This document shows positions 10,161 to 21,414 of a stretch of 64,000 nt of DNA, piece by piece (the first letter of the stretch is position 1; each line of letters opens with the position of its first letter). Origin of the DNA: Phaseolus vulgaris (lineage: Eukaryota; Streptophyta; Magnoliopsida; Fabales; Fabaceae); contig NW_027174147.1 in NCBI RefSeq assembly GCF_000499845.2, forward strand, positions 1 to 64,000, in the 5' to 3' direction. Under the pieces are notes generated by a model. The model worked only from the letters and a program-made list of their open reading frames with translations. It searched no databases and was not told where the DNA came from. The translations under genes were made by a program, and so were the position numbers.

Positions 10161-11452
10161 ATGTCTTTATGCAAAGTTTTCACAAAAGAAGCCTTTTCAT
10201 CCCCATCTTTGCACAAGACATCTCCAAGAAGGGGAATAGGAAGAAGATCAAGAGGTGTTAGGGGATTAAACCCATAGACCACCTCAAAAGGACAATGTGA
10301 GGTGGTAGAATTTACTACACGATTATATGCAAACTCAACATGGGGTAGTAAATTCTCCCACACTCTAGGATTCCCCGAAATAAAACATCTCAAAAGTTGT
10401 CCCAAAGTTCTTTTCACCACGTCGGTTTGACCATCAATTTGTGGGTGGCAAGTGGTAGAAAATAAAAGCTTAGTCCCAAGCTTGCCCCACAAGGTCTTCC
10501 AAAAATGACTCAAGAACTTGGGATCTCTATCGGACACTATAGACCTAGGAATCCCATGTAGGCGAACCACTTCTTGGAAGAAGAGGTTTGCAATGTGGCA
10601 TGCATCATCCACTTTGTGGCAAGGAATAAAGTGAGCCATCTTTGAAAAACGATCTACTACCACAAAAATGGAGTCATTTCCCTTTTATGTCTTGGGTAAA
10701 CCTAAGATGAAATCCATAGATATATCTACCCAAGGCATTGAAGGGATAGGAAGAGGAGTATATAGACCATGGGGATGCATTTTAGACTTAGCTTTGCGGC
10801 AAGCTATGCATTTATCACACAAACTATGAACATGTTTATGCATATGAGGCCAAAAGAAATGTTCATGCAACACATCCAATGTTTTAGCAACCCCAAAATG
10901 TCCCATTAAACCCCCCTCATGAGCTTCTTTAACAAGAGATAATCTAATAGAGCATTGAGGAACACAAAGACGTTTTCCTTTAAAAAGAAAGCCATCTTGA
11001 ATAAAAAAATCTTTGTGTCCTCCCTTAAGACACTCTTGATAGATGAGAGAAAAATCAAGGTCATCATGATAAAGTTCCTTAATGTGATTAAAACCAAGAT
11101 ATTGAGAGCTTAAAAGATTTAGCAAAGTGTATCTTCTAGAAAGAGCATCCGCCACAATATTTACTTTGCCTTGCTTGTGTTTGATCACATAAGGAAATTG
11201 CTCAATGAATTCCACCCACTTAGCATGCCTCTTGTTAAGTTTGTTTTGGCTTTTCAAATATTTAAGAGATTCATGATCACTATGTATCACAAACTCATTG
11301 GGAAAAAGATAGTGTTGCCAAGTAAACAAAGCCCTAACAAGTGCATATAATTCCTTATTATAGGTGGAATAATTGAGATGACTTCCCTTCAATTTCTCAC
11401 TAAAATAGGCTATGGGTGGCCCTCTTGAAGGAGAACAGCCCCAATACCTATG
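10161..11452 (-). pseudogene. C1 RNase H end and integrase
   Basis: The upstream part (11392-10685) holds the RNase H tail ([28 protein letters not shown]), the HHCC zinc domain ([19 protein letters not shown]...[11 protein letters not shown]) and the start of the catalytic core ([10 protein letters not shown]). A TAA at 10685-10687 interrupts it; the core then continues to 10148 ([40 protein letters not shown]). The position corresponding to EVVNR in C3 reads DVVKR here, so the catalytic glutamate is replaced. The C-terminus is deleted. A one-base indel near 11415 separates it from the part beyond the solo LTR. Confidence 0.85.
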
Positions 11453-12339
11453 TGTACCGCCCTAGTAGTCGGAAGTGTTGACGTGGCATCGAGCTATTGT
11501 ATAGGCGTGTTGATGGGACACCTGGCTGGCAGAAGGGAAGGAAGTCAGGGGGCTCGTGTAGTCGCCAGTTATTAAGTTGGCGTGCTCCGATCTCCAGCAC
11601 ACCTGAACCGGCGGTCACCGGGTTGAAGATGAAGTCGCCAGATGTGAGCCCAAGAGACCAAGTGATTAGAGATCGCCGAAACAAGGACATCGCCGAAGAT
11701 GAAGGCAGAAGGTCATTTCCCAGCTGGCCAGAGGATGAAGCTCGGGAGATAGCACACTTGAACGTACACGGTGAAGCAGGTAGGGCAGATCATGAAGGCG
11801 GCCGGCGAGACCACAGGGAAGGTGTGTACGAAGGCACCCGAACTCGCCACCCAGAAGAGATCACGCTCCAAGGCAACTATGCACTGAGTATACCATGCAT
11901 AAGTAACTTAGCCAAAGAAGAGTCAGAAGTAGTGCCCAAGTCAAGGATGCTCCAGATGATGGCACGTGTACAGCTGGATGCGAGCCACGTGTCCAGATGT
12001 GTAACTGCCAGGAGAGAGAAAGTGTCCAGGTATATAAGAGTTTCCAACGAACTTCTGAGGTACGCACACGTTCAGATTGTTTCTTTACGCTTGTGAGTCT
12101 TGAGTACACTGAGAGAGAACTGGTCACGGTTCCTTAGAGTTCTTGAGTTTTACTCTTAAGTAATTGGTGGTTCAGTCGCTGACTTGGGCGTCGGAGCGTG
12201 ATCGGCCGCAGCGGCGCCGTTTCGTCTTTTGCAGGTTCTTGAGGTGGATCGCGGTGAAGGACGGAGGCTAACACGGCGCAGAAGTCGATCCAAGTTTGAC
12301 GAGGCAAAGCTCCAGCGTTTCGGTCAACAGGCAGGATCA
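11453..12339 (+). mobile_element. Solo LTR-A in C1 (TSD CTATG)
   Basis: 887 bp, TGTACCGCCCTAGTAG to GGCAGGATCA, opposite in orientation to C1. CTATG occurs at 11448-11452 and 12340-12344. The undisturbed site can be read in C3 near 42434. A TATATAAG box lies at 12031-12038. It carries about 75 bp near 11705-11780 that the A2 LTR lacks. Complete element insertion followed by LTR-LTR recombination is the usual explanation for a solo LTR. Confidence 0.95.
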
Positions 12340-12344
12340 CTATG

Positions 12345-12983
12345 CTTGAAGCATCACACTCAATCTCAAATGTCTTAGTGAAATTAGGAAGGGCCAAGAT
12401 GGGAGAATTAGTCAATTTTTCTTTCAAAGTGTCAAAAGCATTTTGTTGTGCTTCTCCGCAATGAAAGACCACATCCTTTTTCACTATGTCATTGAGTGGT
12501 GCGGCAATGGTACCAAAGTTTGGAACAAATATAGAAAGAAGCAAGTCCATGAAAACTTCGGACCTCATTCAAAGATTTCGGTGTAGGCCAATTTTGAATG
12601 GCCATCACCTTTGTTTTGTCCACATGGACCCCTTTGCAACTCACAGCAAACCCTAGGAATTCTATATGATCAAAAGCAAACATACATTTAGCAAGGTTAG
12701 CATACAAATGTTCCTTCCTAAGGGTTTCTAAAACTTGCCTAACATGCAACCTATGGTCATTCAAAGATAAGCTATAAATGAGAATGTCATCAAAGTAAAC
12801 AACAACAAACTTACCAATGAAAGGTCTAAGAACATGATGCATGAGGCGCATGAAAGTACTTGGTGCATTAGTTAGGCCAAAAGGCATAACTAACCACTCA
12901 TATAAACCAAAGTTGGTCTTAAAAGCCGTCTTCCATTCAGCAACCGGTTTAATACGGATTTGATTGTAGCCGCTTTTAAGATC
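12345..12983 (-). pseudogene. C1 RT palm and thumb, RNase H start
   Basis: Minus-strand frames carry [18 protein letters not shown], the catalytic [11 protein letters not shown] and [21 protein letters not shown] (12887-12489), then [18 protein letters not shown] and KTFEIECDASS (12568 onward), the last being the RNase H start with its first catalytic aspartate. A deletion near 12545 shifts the frame between the two parts. Solo LTR-A copies lie on both sides. Confidence 0.88.
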
Positions 12984-13775
12984 TGATCCTGCCTGTTGAC
13001 CGGAGCGCTGGAGAATGCCTCGTCAAAGGATCGACGTGCGCGCCGCTTCCTACCTCCGTTCCTCCTCTGGATCTATCTCAAGAACCTGCAAAGAAACGAT
13101 ACGGCGCCGCTGCGGCCGATCGCACTCCGACGCTCAAGTCAGTGACGGTATCACCAAATACTAAGAACTGGAACCGTGCAAATCTCTCTCACAAACAGCC
13201 CTGTCACTCGCAAGCGTAAAGTGTATGAACTGAACGTGCGTACCTTAGAAAATCTGTTAGGAACTCTTATATACCTGGTGGTTCTCTCTCTCCTGGCAGT
13301 TACAGACTTGGACACGTGGCTCGTATCCAACCGTACACGTGCCATCATCTGGAGGCTCCCTGACTTGGCGCTACTTCTACTCTCATTTTGGCTAAGTTAC
13401 CTATGCATGGTGCTGCCCAGTGCATAGCTAACTCAGGAGTGTGATCTCTACTGAAACTGGCGAGGTAGGGCCTTCATACACCTTCCCTGTGGTCTCGCCG
13501 GCCGCCTTCATAATCTGCTTCTCCTTTAACTTCGGCGATGTACTTGTTCTGGCGATCTCCGACTGCCTGGTCGCCTGAGTCTGCATCTGGCGACTTCGTC
13601 CTCAACCTGGCGATCGCCTATTCTGGTAAGCTGGAGATCGGAACACGCCAATTTAACTATCGGCGACTACACGTGCCTCCCGACTTCCTTCCCAGCTGTC
13701 AACCTGGCGCCTTGTCAACACGCCTACACCTTAACAGGATGCCACGTCATCGCATCCGACCACCAGGGCGGTACA
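12984..13775 (-). mobile_element. Solo LTR-A in C1 reverse transcriptase (TSD AGATC)
   Basis: 792 bp, same orientation as C1. AGATC flanks it at 12979-12983 and 13776-13780; the empty site is seen in C3 near 43078-43082. The insertion falls between the RT fingers (FSKIDL) and palm. Confidence 0.95.
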
Positions 13776-14455
13776 AGATCAATCTTTGAAAAGATTTTTG
13801 AACCATGTAATTCATCCAACAAATCATCTAGTCTAGGTAAGGGATGCCTATACTTAATTGTTATGTTATTGATGGCCCTACAATCCGAACAAATTCGCCA
13901 TGTGCCATCCTTTTTTGGCACTAAGATGATAGGCATAGCACAAGGACTCATGCTATCTTGCACCCACCCTTTCTCAATCAAAGCCTCAACTTGTTGGCGA
14001 ATTTCCTTGGTTTCACTTGGATTGGTCCTATATGCTGGACGGTTTGGTAAAGAAGAGCCCGGTATCAAATCAATTTGGTGCTCAATCCCTCTCAAAGGTG
14101 GAAGTCCATTTGGAGGATCTTGAAACACATCTTGGAACTCTTCTACCAAATTTTCGAAGCAATGAGGACTATCAACAAGTGATTCTACTCTAAGAGTTCT
14201 AGGGATGGCTAAGAAAAGAGGATGAGGAACCACTATTTCCCTTTCAATGTCACGCCTAGACACAAGGAGTGTAGGCTTAGAACTCTTTTCTTTTTTATCT
14301 TTTTTATCTTTTTCACTCTCCCTCTTTTTCTTCATGATAACTTGGTCCTCATAGACTTCTCTTAGAGAGAGAGATTTTAAAGTAACCTTGTGACCATGGA
14401 ATTCAAAAGATAGTTTGTTGGTAAAGCCATGATGTAAAACTTTTCTATCAAATTG
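13776..14455 (-). pseudogene. C1 protease-RT linker and RT fingers
   Basis: The frame includes the Lys-rich linker (MKKKRESEKDKKDKKEK), the pre-RT segment (RGIEHQIDLIPGSSLPNRP), and RT fingers (PKKDGTWRICSDCRAINNIT, PRLDDLLDELHGSKIFSKIDL) up to the solo LTR, where it acquires the LTR-derived tail VPPWWSDAMTWHP. Upstream it is separated from gag-protease by a TAG stop at 14456-14458 (a Trp codon in C3). Confidence 0.88.
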
Positions 14456-15970
14456 CTAAGGCCTTCCCAAAAGAACATGAGTGGCTTCCATGGGCACAAC
14501 ATCACATAACACCTCATCTTTGTATTTTCCAATGGAGAAATGGATGAGGACTTGTTTATTGACCATTATTTCTCCTACTTCACTAAGCCATTGTAATTTG
14601 TAGGGCTTTGTATGAGAGATAGTAGGCAATCCAAGCTTATCTACTACTCTTGTACTAGCCACATTTGCACAACTACCCCCATCCACTATCAAGGAACAAA
14701 TGTTGTTTTGAATAAGACATCTTGTATGGAAAATATTTTCCCTTTGACTTTCATCAAAAGGTTGTGAAACTTGTCCAAGAAGTCTTCTCACAATTAACAA
14801 GTCCCCTTCAAGTGGACATTCGCTCTCTTCCTCACTAGATGCATGAGAATGCAATGAATGCTTAGGAGAATCCGAATCATGCTCACTAACTACAATGCCC
14901 TCATGCATGTACATACTTCGTTTGGAAGGACAATTTGCAGCTATATGACCATAACCCATACATTTAAAGCATTTAGTATTGGATGTTCTAGTGGGAGACT
15001 TAGGTCTAGAAGTAGATGGCTTAGTTTCCTTGGGTTTGAAAGAAGAATCTTTGGAAGGATGTTTAGAAAAAGAATTTTTGTTTCTCCAAGACTTGGAGTA
15101 GTATACATCATTGGAAGCATTTTTTAAAGAATTTTTCTTAGCAAGTTGGGCTTCCACCTTCATTTCAAGATGAACTAAAGAGCCCAATGATGAATACTCT
15201 TGTAACTCAACAATGTCTTGAATATCCTTCCTAAGACCACTCACAAACCTAGCAATTATAGCTTCCTCACTTTCTTCTAATTCAATTTTAAGCACAAGCG
15301 TCTCAAGCTCCTTGTAATATTCAACCACATTTAGTGTGCCTTGTTGAAACCGTTGGAGTCTCAACATGAGGTCTTTCCTAAAATGTGGGGGCACAAACCT
15401 AGCGCGCATATGATCCTTTAAAGAGTTCCAAGAGTCCACGGGAGGACCCTTGTGATAGATAATGTCCTTTACAATTCCATGCCACCATTTCATGGCATAA
15501 TCACTAAACTCTAGGGTGGCTAGCTTAAGCTTATGCTCATCTTGGATCTCATGGATCTCAAATATTTGTTCACACTTAGCCTCCCAATCTAAATATACAT
15601 TAGGATCACTAGAGCCATTAAAACAAGGAAGCTTGACCGAAGGAAGCCTAGACTTTGCATCATGATAGAAGCCATTGCCGTAGTGAGTTCTTTCCCCTTG
15701 GTGATGATGTCTTTGTCCATGGACTTGGGGTGGAGTTCTCCTTCTCCTATGCTCATCTTCACTGCCAAAATCATTGGAATAAGCTCTTGTTGAAGGTCTA
15801 TGATGCTCATCATGGATTGAAGGAGATGGTCTAGCTTGTTGCACCTCCATATTTTGCAATTTCTCCTCCAAGCGTCTAATGGTTCTTTGAGCTTCATGTA
15901 ATTCACCAAGGATTGAAGCTTTGGAAGAAGAATTCTGCTTGTATGATGCATCACTTGAAAATCCAGCCAT
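14456..15970 (-). pseudogene. C1 gag and protease
   Basis: About 504 aa from ATG 15970 (MAGFSSDASYKQ), chosen because C3 gag starts at the same residue; an upstream ATG at 16054 adds a hydrophobic run with no counterpart in C3. Order: coiled-coil-like LHEAQRTIRRLEEKLQNMEV, gag core (YLDWEAKCEQIFEIHE, KWWHGIVKDIIYHKG, MLRLQRFQQGTLNVVEYYKE), CCHC zinc knuckle (CFKCMGYGHIAANC), then the protease (CSLIVDGGSCANVAS, where DGGSC is the active-site region). The frame is open from gag through protease and ends at a TAG in the LLGRP motif. Confidence 0.9.
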
Positions 15971-17195
15971 TTTGGAATTAAAAAACAGCAAACACACAAA
16001 AACAGCAAACAAGTTAAGAAAAAAATTAGCAAAAACAGTGAGTGTGTCCAGCAAGAATGCCGAAGTGAAAAGAGGCAGAAAAAGAGGTCACTCTCAAAGA
16101 AATAATGTCCTTGCACCAATCTGATCTTGAGGCCTTGGAATCCTCAAATGAAAGATGTCAAAGCAAGCACACCAATCTCAAAGGCAACCACCACAAAACC
16201 AATGAAACAATAAAGACAAACAAGAAAAGGTATAAGCAAAGAAAGGTAATTGCAAAAGGAAAACAATATGTAAGACAGACTCAAAGATTAAGGAATGAAA
16301 AACAATCAAGAAAATAAAGATCTCAATGAGAAAGTAGGCACACAAAAGAATACTTAAAGAAAAGCACTAGAGTAGATGAAGAAAACAAAAAATTTAGCTA
16401 CTGGAAAATATATATATTTTTTTTTGCAAACTGTGCTTGATATTCACTGATTTAACTGGAATGATGTAGAGCGAACTGGATTATGAAATTTAAACCATAG
16501 AAACTTCAAGATGTTAACTCAATAATGGCACTGGAATCAATTAAAAACAGTAAGCCAATTAATTGAGATAAAATTTTTAAAATCGCTGCCAGATTACCGT
16601 ATTCTTTTCGGCATACACTTTTTTTATTTTATTTATCATTTTTTGTGTAATTTGAATTTTTGAATGATTCTTTTTTCTACTCTTTTCTAACACTTTGAAT
16701 ATCACAAATCCAGAATTTCAGAATTTTCCAGTGAGTAAATCAATTGCAATAAGGAAAAACAATAAGCACTTTTTTTTTTTCAGAAACAGAAATCCTAATA
16801 GGAATAAAAAACAGAATTATGAACTAGTAAAGACATAATGGAAAATGATGTATTGGAACTTGTATAGGTCTAGAATACAAGTATGACCTCAATTCTAAAA
16901 AGATAAAGCACAAAGGATCAAAATCAATTCAGAACAAAAAATTATATGACACTGAAGCAAGAAACAATTGAAAGCAATAAAAGTACTACTAGAAGTAATG
17001 ACAATTATGGAATAACATGACTAAGACAAAACTTGACATGATTCAAAAAGGAAAATACTCAAACATATGATAGGCAAAAGAATTAAAACAGCAAGCAAAC
17101 TCAAAATACGCCTAAAACAGAAACTTAAATTGCAAGAAAATAAAAGAGCTCTTGAAATAAAGTGCTGCACAACTCAACAATTAAACAAGAACACA
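15971..17195 (-). other. C1 5' untranslated leader
   Basis: About 1.2 kb without a credible gene, very A-rich on the plus strand with several A or T homopolymer runs. It is colinear with the C3 leader (46396-47722) and, in reverse, with the C2 leader. Gag therefore has an unusually long leader. I see no conserved reading frame in it. Confidence 0.75.
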
Positions 17196-17215
17196 CCTAA
17201 ACTCATGATACCACA
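17196..17215 (-). promoter_or_regulatory. C1 primer-binding site
   Basis: On the minus strand the LTR end CATCA is followed by TG and then TGGTATCATGAGTTTAGG. TGGTATCA is the usual start of a Met-tRNA primer site. Confidence 0.75.
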
Positions 17216-18247
17216 TGATGTGATTCCACTAGCACAATTAGAATGATTCTTGACATTCTTAGGAATCATCTTGAGTTGGTTATGAGATAGGCACTTTATC
17301 ATAGAAATGGATCAAGGTTCTATGAACAAGAACTCACCAAAACTAGTGCCAAAACACAAACTCATATAGAAGTTCCAATTATAGTCAAATTGAACCGAAC
17401 AAAAAGGTACAAAAGCTAAGCAAACTGAAATAGAATGCTGGAAATTAAATTGTACCGAACTAAAAGCTGGAAAATGAAGAAGAAAGATGAAGAACAGCAA
17501 GGCACAACAAAAGAACCGAAGCAACACAAATAAAACTGAAACTGCCGAACCAAAATCAACAAGGAAACAAGCTAAGACAAGGAAATAACAAAAGAAGAAA
17601 GGAAGGAGAAGAGAGTGCTCATGAAGATGGATGTATGGTTGGATGATCACGCCACTAGAAGGATGGTTACTCCTAAATGAGTGTGCTGCCGCCACTTGAG
17701 GACACCATGGATCCTTCAAGATAAGACTAGAGAAGAAGGCTCAAAAGCTCTCCAATGATCACTCAAAATTTGAGTATAGTTTCTTTTCTCTAAAATTCAA
17801 ATCTGAATTTTACAAAGAGAGCACCTCTATTTATAACCTAAGGTGCTGAAATGTAAGCTACACAAATTCAAATTTCTCCCCTAAACATATTTTAGAACCG
17901 GCGCCTATTTACAAGGCATGAGGAAGGTGTGACTTCTTCATTCACTTTGGCACCTCCTATTCTACTCCTACACCTATCTACTAACACACCCCCCTCCTAA
18001 AGGTCCTAACTAAAGCCTAAAAGATGCTATAACAAAAGAGGTTTCTAATGTTTCCCTCTAAGCACCTTCAACCAAAGAAATTACAAAAAGAGAAAATAAA
18101 TGTCCCCTAGCTCCTAAAGCTTTGAACATGCTTCTTGTAAGCCTTTGAGGTGGGCTTTGACCTCCATGGGCGTCCTCCATTTGTGCCTCTACCTCTTCTT
18201 GTTCTTGTTGATTGGCCTCCATGTCCTCTTGAGCTTGATCTCCATCC
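17216..18247 (-). repeat. LTR-C, 5' LTR of C1
   Basis: 1032 bp and complete, with the TSD TTTTG at its outer edge. The TATA box at 17828-17835 reads TATTTATA on the plus strand. Its first part (18240-18050 on the minus strand) encodes the pol C-terminal residues, showing that pol and LTR overlap in this family. Confidence 0.92.
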
Positions 18248-18783
18248 TTTTGAGCCTTCTTCTCTAGTCTTATCTTGAAGGATCCATGGTGTCCTCAAGT
18301 GGCGGCAGCACACTCATCTAGGAGCAACCATCCTTCTAGTGGCATGATCATCCAACCATACATCCATCTTCATGAGCACTCTCTTCTCCTTCCTTTCTTC
18401 TTTTGTTAATTCGTTGTCTTAGCTTGTTTCCTTGTTGATTTTGGTTCGGCATTTCCAAATTTTAATTGTGTTGCTTCGGTTCTTTTGTGTTCCTTGCTAT
18501 TCTTCATCTTTCTTCTTCATTTTCCAGCTTTTGGTTCGGTACATTTTAGTTTCCAGCATTCTATTTCAGTTTTCTTAGCTTTTGTTCCTTTTTGTTCGGT
18601 TCAATTTGACTATAATTGGAACTTCCATATGAGTTTGTGTTTTGGCACTAGTTTTGGTGAGTTCTTGTTCATAGAACCTTGATCCAATTCTATGATAAAG
18701 TGCCTATCTCATAACCAACTCAAGATGATTCCTAAGAATGTCAAGAATCATTCTAATTGTGCTAGTGGAATCACATCAGTAGA

Positions 18784-19633
18784 TGAGCCTGAGACTGCCT
18801 CCCCACCAAGAGAATTCACAACACCATTCTCACAGGCGATCCTGGAGACAGCGATCCCCAACACGTTCATGGGGCTCAAGGTAACCTTCACAGGGATGGA
18901 GGATCCTGAGGCGCACCTCACTGCGTTCCACACGCAGATGATGTTGGTTGGCGGTTCTGATGCCTTAAGGTGCAAGCTCTTTATGAGCACTTTGACTGGG
19001 ATGGCTATGGATTGGTTCATCAGCCTCCCAGAGGGTCACATCACGTCTTTCGCACAACTCTCACAATTATTTAGGGAGCAGTATTTAGCCAACAAGGCCT
19101 CAGCCCCAGTTTCGTATGACCTTGTCGACGTAAAGCAATACCAAGGGGAAACCCTGAAAGAGTACATAAGCCGCTTTGGGGGACAGGTGGTGAAGGTGGG
19201 TACCACAGACGAGCCCATGATCGTGTACGCATTTAGGAAGGGGGTGTGTCCTGGATCCTTTAGTAAATCGCTTAACCGCAGTCGCCGAATACCTTTGCTG
19301 AAGTAAGGCGTCGAGCGGTATAACACATTGCCTCAGAAGGCGAGGCGTATGAGAAGTGCAGTACGACCAAGAGCACAGATTCGCACACAACCCGCTAGGG
19401 TCCACGAAGCTGCCACAGAGAGAAGGAACCCAGACAAAAAGCGCACCGACGAGACAAGGAAGACCCAACCTAGGGGTCGGGCAGAAGGAAGGAGAGAGGG
19501 GAATAGACCACTAAGGCACAACTTTGTGGTAAAACTCAAAGACCTCATCATTGTGCCCAACATAGCTGACAGGTTGAGGCCACCAGTGAAGTCCGACAAG
19601 ATACTGGGACCTCACAAGGAATCATGGTGCTAA
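18784..19633 (+). pseudogene. B1 gag, core and C-terminal part
   Basis: Continues the gag broken at 8725: PPREFTTPFSQAILETAIPN, the gag core (FTGMEDPEAHLTAFHTQMML, FMSTLTGMAMDWFISLPEGH, YISRFGGQVVKVGTTDEPMI), then a one-base frameshift near 19290 and the basic linker (NPDKKRTDETRKTQPRGRAE) with a Cys/His cluster interrupted by a TAA at 19631-19633. The residues before 18784 in the open frame come from the LTR and are not gag. Confidence 0.88.
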
Positions 19634-21002
19634 TTTCACGAGGCATTTGGGCACCATATTAACAACTACTTGGCGCTAGGATATCAGTTGGATGAGCTTG
19701 TGAAAAAAGGTTTCTTGAAGGATTATCTTGCTGGATCCACTGTGACCCCAGACGCGGTAACGCCAGAGGAAGGTCAAGCGCACGAAGTCCCAACTCATCA
19801 AGAAGTGCACACCATCTCTGGCGGTTTTTCCAGGGGAGGACCCACTGCCTCTAAACGAAAGAAATACGTAAGGTCAGTAAATTTGGTTGCAGAAGAATTT
19901 CCGGACGACCCGTGGGAGTCAGACCTCGTTTTCACAAGAGCTGACCTGCGGGATATCGTCCCACATGACAATGACCCGGTGGTCATTTCGGTAGTCACCG
20001 CGGGAAGAAAGGTATATAGGGTCCTCGTCGACCAAGGCAGTTCTACAGACGTCATGTTTTGGTCAACCTTTAACAAGCTACAATTGTCCCCTGATCTGTT
20101 GAGACCCTATACGGGGTGCTTGTATGGATTTGCAGATAACCCAGTAGAGGTGCGTGGCTACTTGGAGCTGAGAACGACGTTCACTGATGGAGTGGCATCA
20201 CACACCGGGGGCATTCAATACTTGGTGGTTAACGCCAACTCAGCTTACAACATTCGGTTAGGCAGACCCGCCTTGAACAGACTAAGGGTTGTGTCCTCCA
20301 CACGCCACATGAAGATGAAGTTACCAGACCTTAGCAGCAAGGTGATAGTCATCAAGTCAGACCAGAAAGAAGCCCGAAAATGCTATGAGAATAGTTTAAA
20401 AACAAAGAGAGGCATAGTCATGGTGATTGAGCGACCACCTGTCTCAGATTCACCTACAGAATCAGAGTCGTTGGGAGAGGCGACGCCCGCGGAGTCCACG
20501 CCAGTCAAAGCCGCTTTAGGGGCGACGCCTATAGAAGACGCACATACGGAAGGAAAGAACGGCGAGGCCTCGCCAATGGAAGGAGTACACGGAAAGGCCC
20601 TGCCCGCAGATGAAGTACCAAGGATTGTATGGGCTTACCACACCACGCTTCAATCCTCCACCATGGAGACGCCCTTCGACTTAGTATATGGATCGGACGC
20701 CACGGCCCCAGTGGAGATCCGCGAGAGCTCGCCCTGTTTCCTGGGCCTAACAGATGGAGCTAGAGAAGAAGCGAAAATCAAGGTTGAAGCTGCGAAAAGA
20801 AGAGTGGAGCGCCAGCACAAGCTCTAAAGTGAAGCCGCGACAATTCCAGGTTGCTGAATCGGTCATAAGAAAGGCTCACCCTTACGAGTTGGAAAACAAG
20901 TTGTCTCCAAAGGGAACGGTTCATATAAGTTAGAGACTCTAGAAGGAGGCCTCATCTCACATAGCTGGAATGCGGCGAATTTAAAGTTTTATTTCAGTTG
21001 AT
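19634..21002 (+). pseudogene. B1 protease fused by deletion to integrase C-terminus
   Basis: The protease is recognisable (VLVDQGSSTDVMFW, PYTGCLYGFADNPVEVRGYL, YNIRLGRPALNRLRVVSSTRHMKMK). After a Glu/Pro-rich linker the frame jumps at about 20625 straight into integrase (VPRIVWAYHTTLQSSTMETPF), skipping all of RT, both RNase H domains, the zinc domain and most of the DD35E core. Near 20827 another frameshift moves the last integrase residues (KAHPYELENKLSPK, WNAANLKFYFS) to a different frame, ending at 21002. This copy could not make polymerase. Confidence 0.88.
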
Positions 21003-21164
21003 GTTATTCCAGTTGAAGTTTGTAAAGTGGACACTCTTTTTCCCTCCTGGGGGTTTTTTAACGACGTCACCCGAATAAAGAAAATAGAAGTTTAAAATGT
21101 TTTTGCTCTAGTTTTTTCCTTATTCTAATGTAAGATCAAAGGTTAAAGAAACAAAGACGAAAAC
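21003..21164 (+). promoter_or_regulatory. B1 conserved post-pol block with AATAAA
   Basis: At 21028-21080 lies GTGGACACTCTTTTTCCC, then GGGGGTTTTTTAACG, then CACCCGAATAAAG. The same block follows the pol stop in B2, D1 and D2. AATAAA suggests a possible polyadenylation signal on the sense strand. Confidence 0.6.
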
Positions 21165-21385
21165 TTGAAGCGCCACCAAGATGAGGCGTCGCCAAGATCA
21201 GTCGTCACCTAGAGGAGGTGTCGCCAAGATGAGGTGCTGCCAAGATAACGCGTCGCCAATATAAGGCGTCGTCAAGATAAGGTGTCGCCAAGAGGAGGCG
21301 TCGCTAAGATGGCGATGCCGGGATAAGGTGTTACTAGAACAGGGCGTCGCCAGCACAAGGCGTCGCTGCCAAGTACTCAAGCAAA
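21165..21385 (+). repeat. GGCGTCGCC minisatellite in B1 3' UTR
   Basis: Irregular short tandem repeats of about 16-20 bp built on GCGTCGCCAAGATAAG, roughly eleven copies. The same core occurs in LTR-B (26710-26875) and in the B2 3' UTR (33210-33300). Confidence 0.85.
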
Positions 21386-21414
21386 AGTCAAGTGCAGAGC
21401 AAGATAATAGGTAT

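Larger units (their letters stand above)
9232..18247 (-). mobile_element. Element C1: CRM-like chromovirus, both LTRs present, broken by two solo LTR-A
   Basis: Minus-strand order: 5' LTR (18247-17216), primer site, long leader, gag-protease, RT, RNase H, integrase, 3' LTR (10160-9232). TTTTG flanks it at 9227-9231 and 18248-18252, so its ends are fixed; the terminal base at 18247 has changed from A to C on the plus strand. It inserted into an LTR of its own family in inverted orientation. Without the two solo LTR-A copies it is about 7.3 kb. RT and integrase motifs and the pol-LTR overlap resemble the CRM clade of chromoviruses, which often target centromeric chromatin; that placement is from memory. 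Confidence 0.9.
8726..18778 (+). mobile_element. Solo LTR-C in B1 gag (halves 8726-9231 and 18253-18778), split by C1
   Basis: The left half starts TGATGGAGATCAAGC and the right half ends GGAATCACATCA, so the ends form the inverted repeat TGATG...CATCA. GTAGA occurs on both sides (8721-8725 and 18779-18783), a perfect 5-bp TSD. No internal sequence of this copy remains, so it is a solo LTR of about 1030 bp. A TATAAATA box lies at 9138-9145. The first 190 bp encode the pol C-terminus ([13 protein letters not shown]). C1 is inserted in the middle in the opposite direction. Confidence 0.92.

Noticed and set aside
15589..16119. 176-aa frame overlapping C1 gag with a hydrophobic N-terminus like a signal peptide
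   Set aside because: It is an alternative frame of gag. The C3 counterpart starts elsewhere and the hydrophobic part comes from the untranslated leader.
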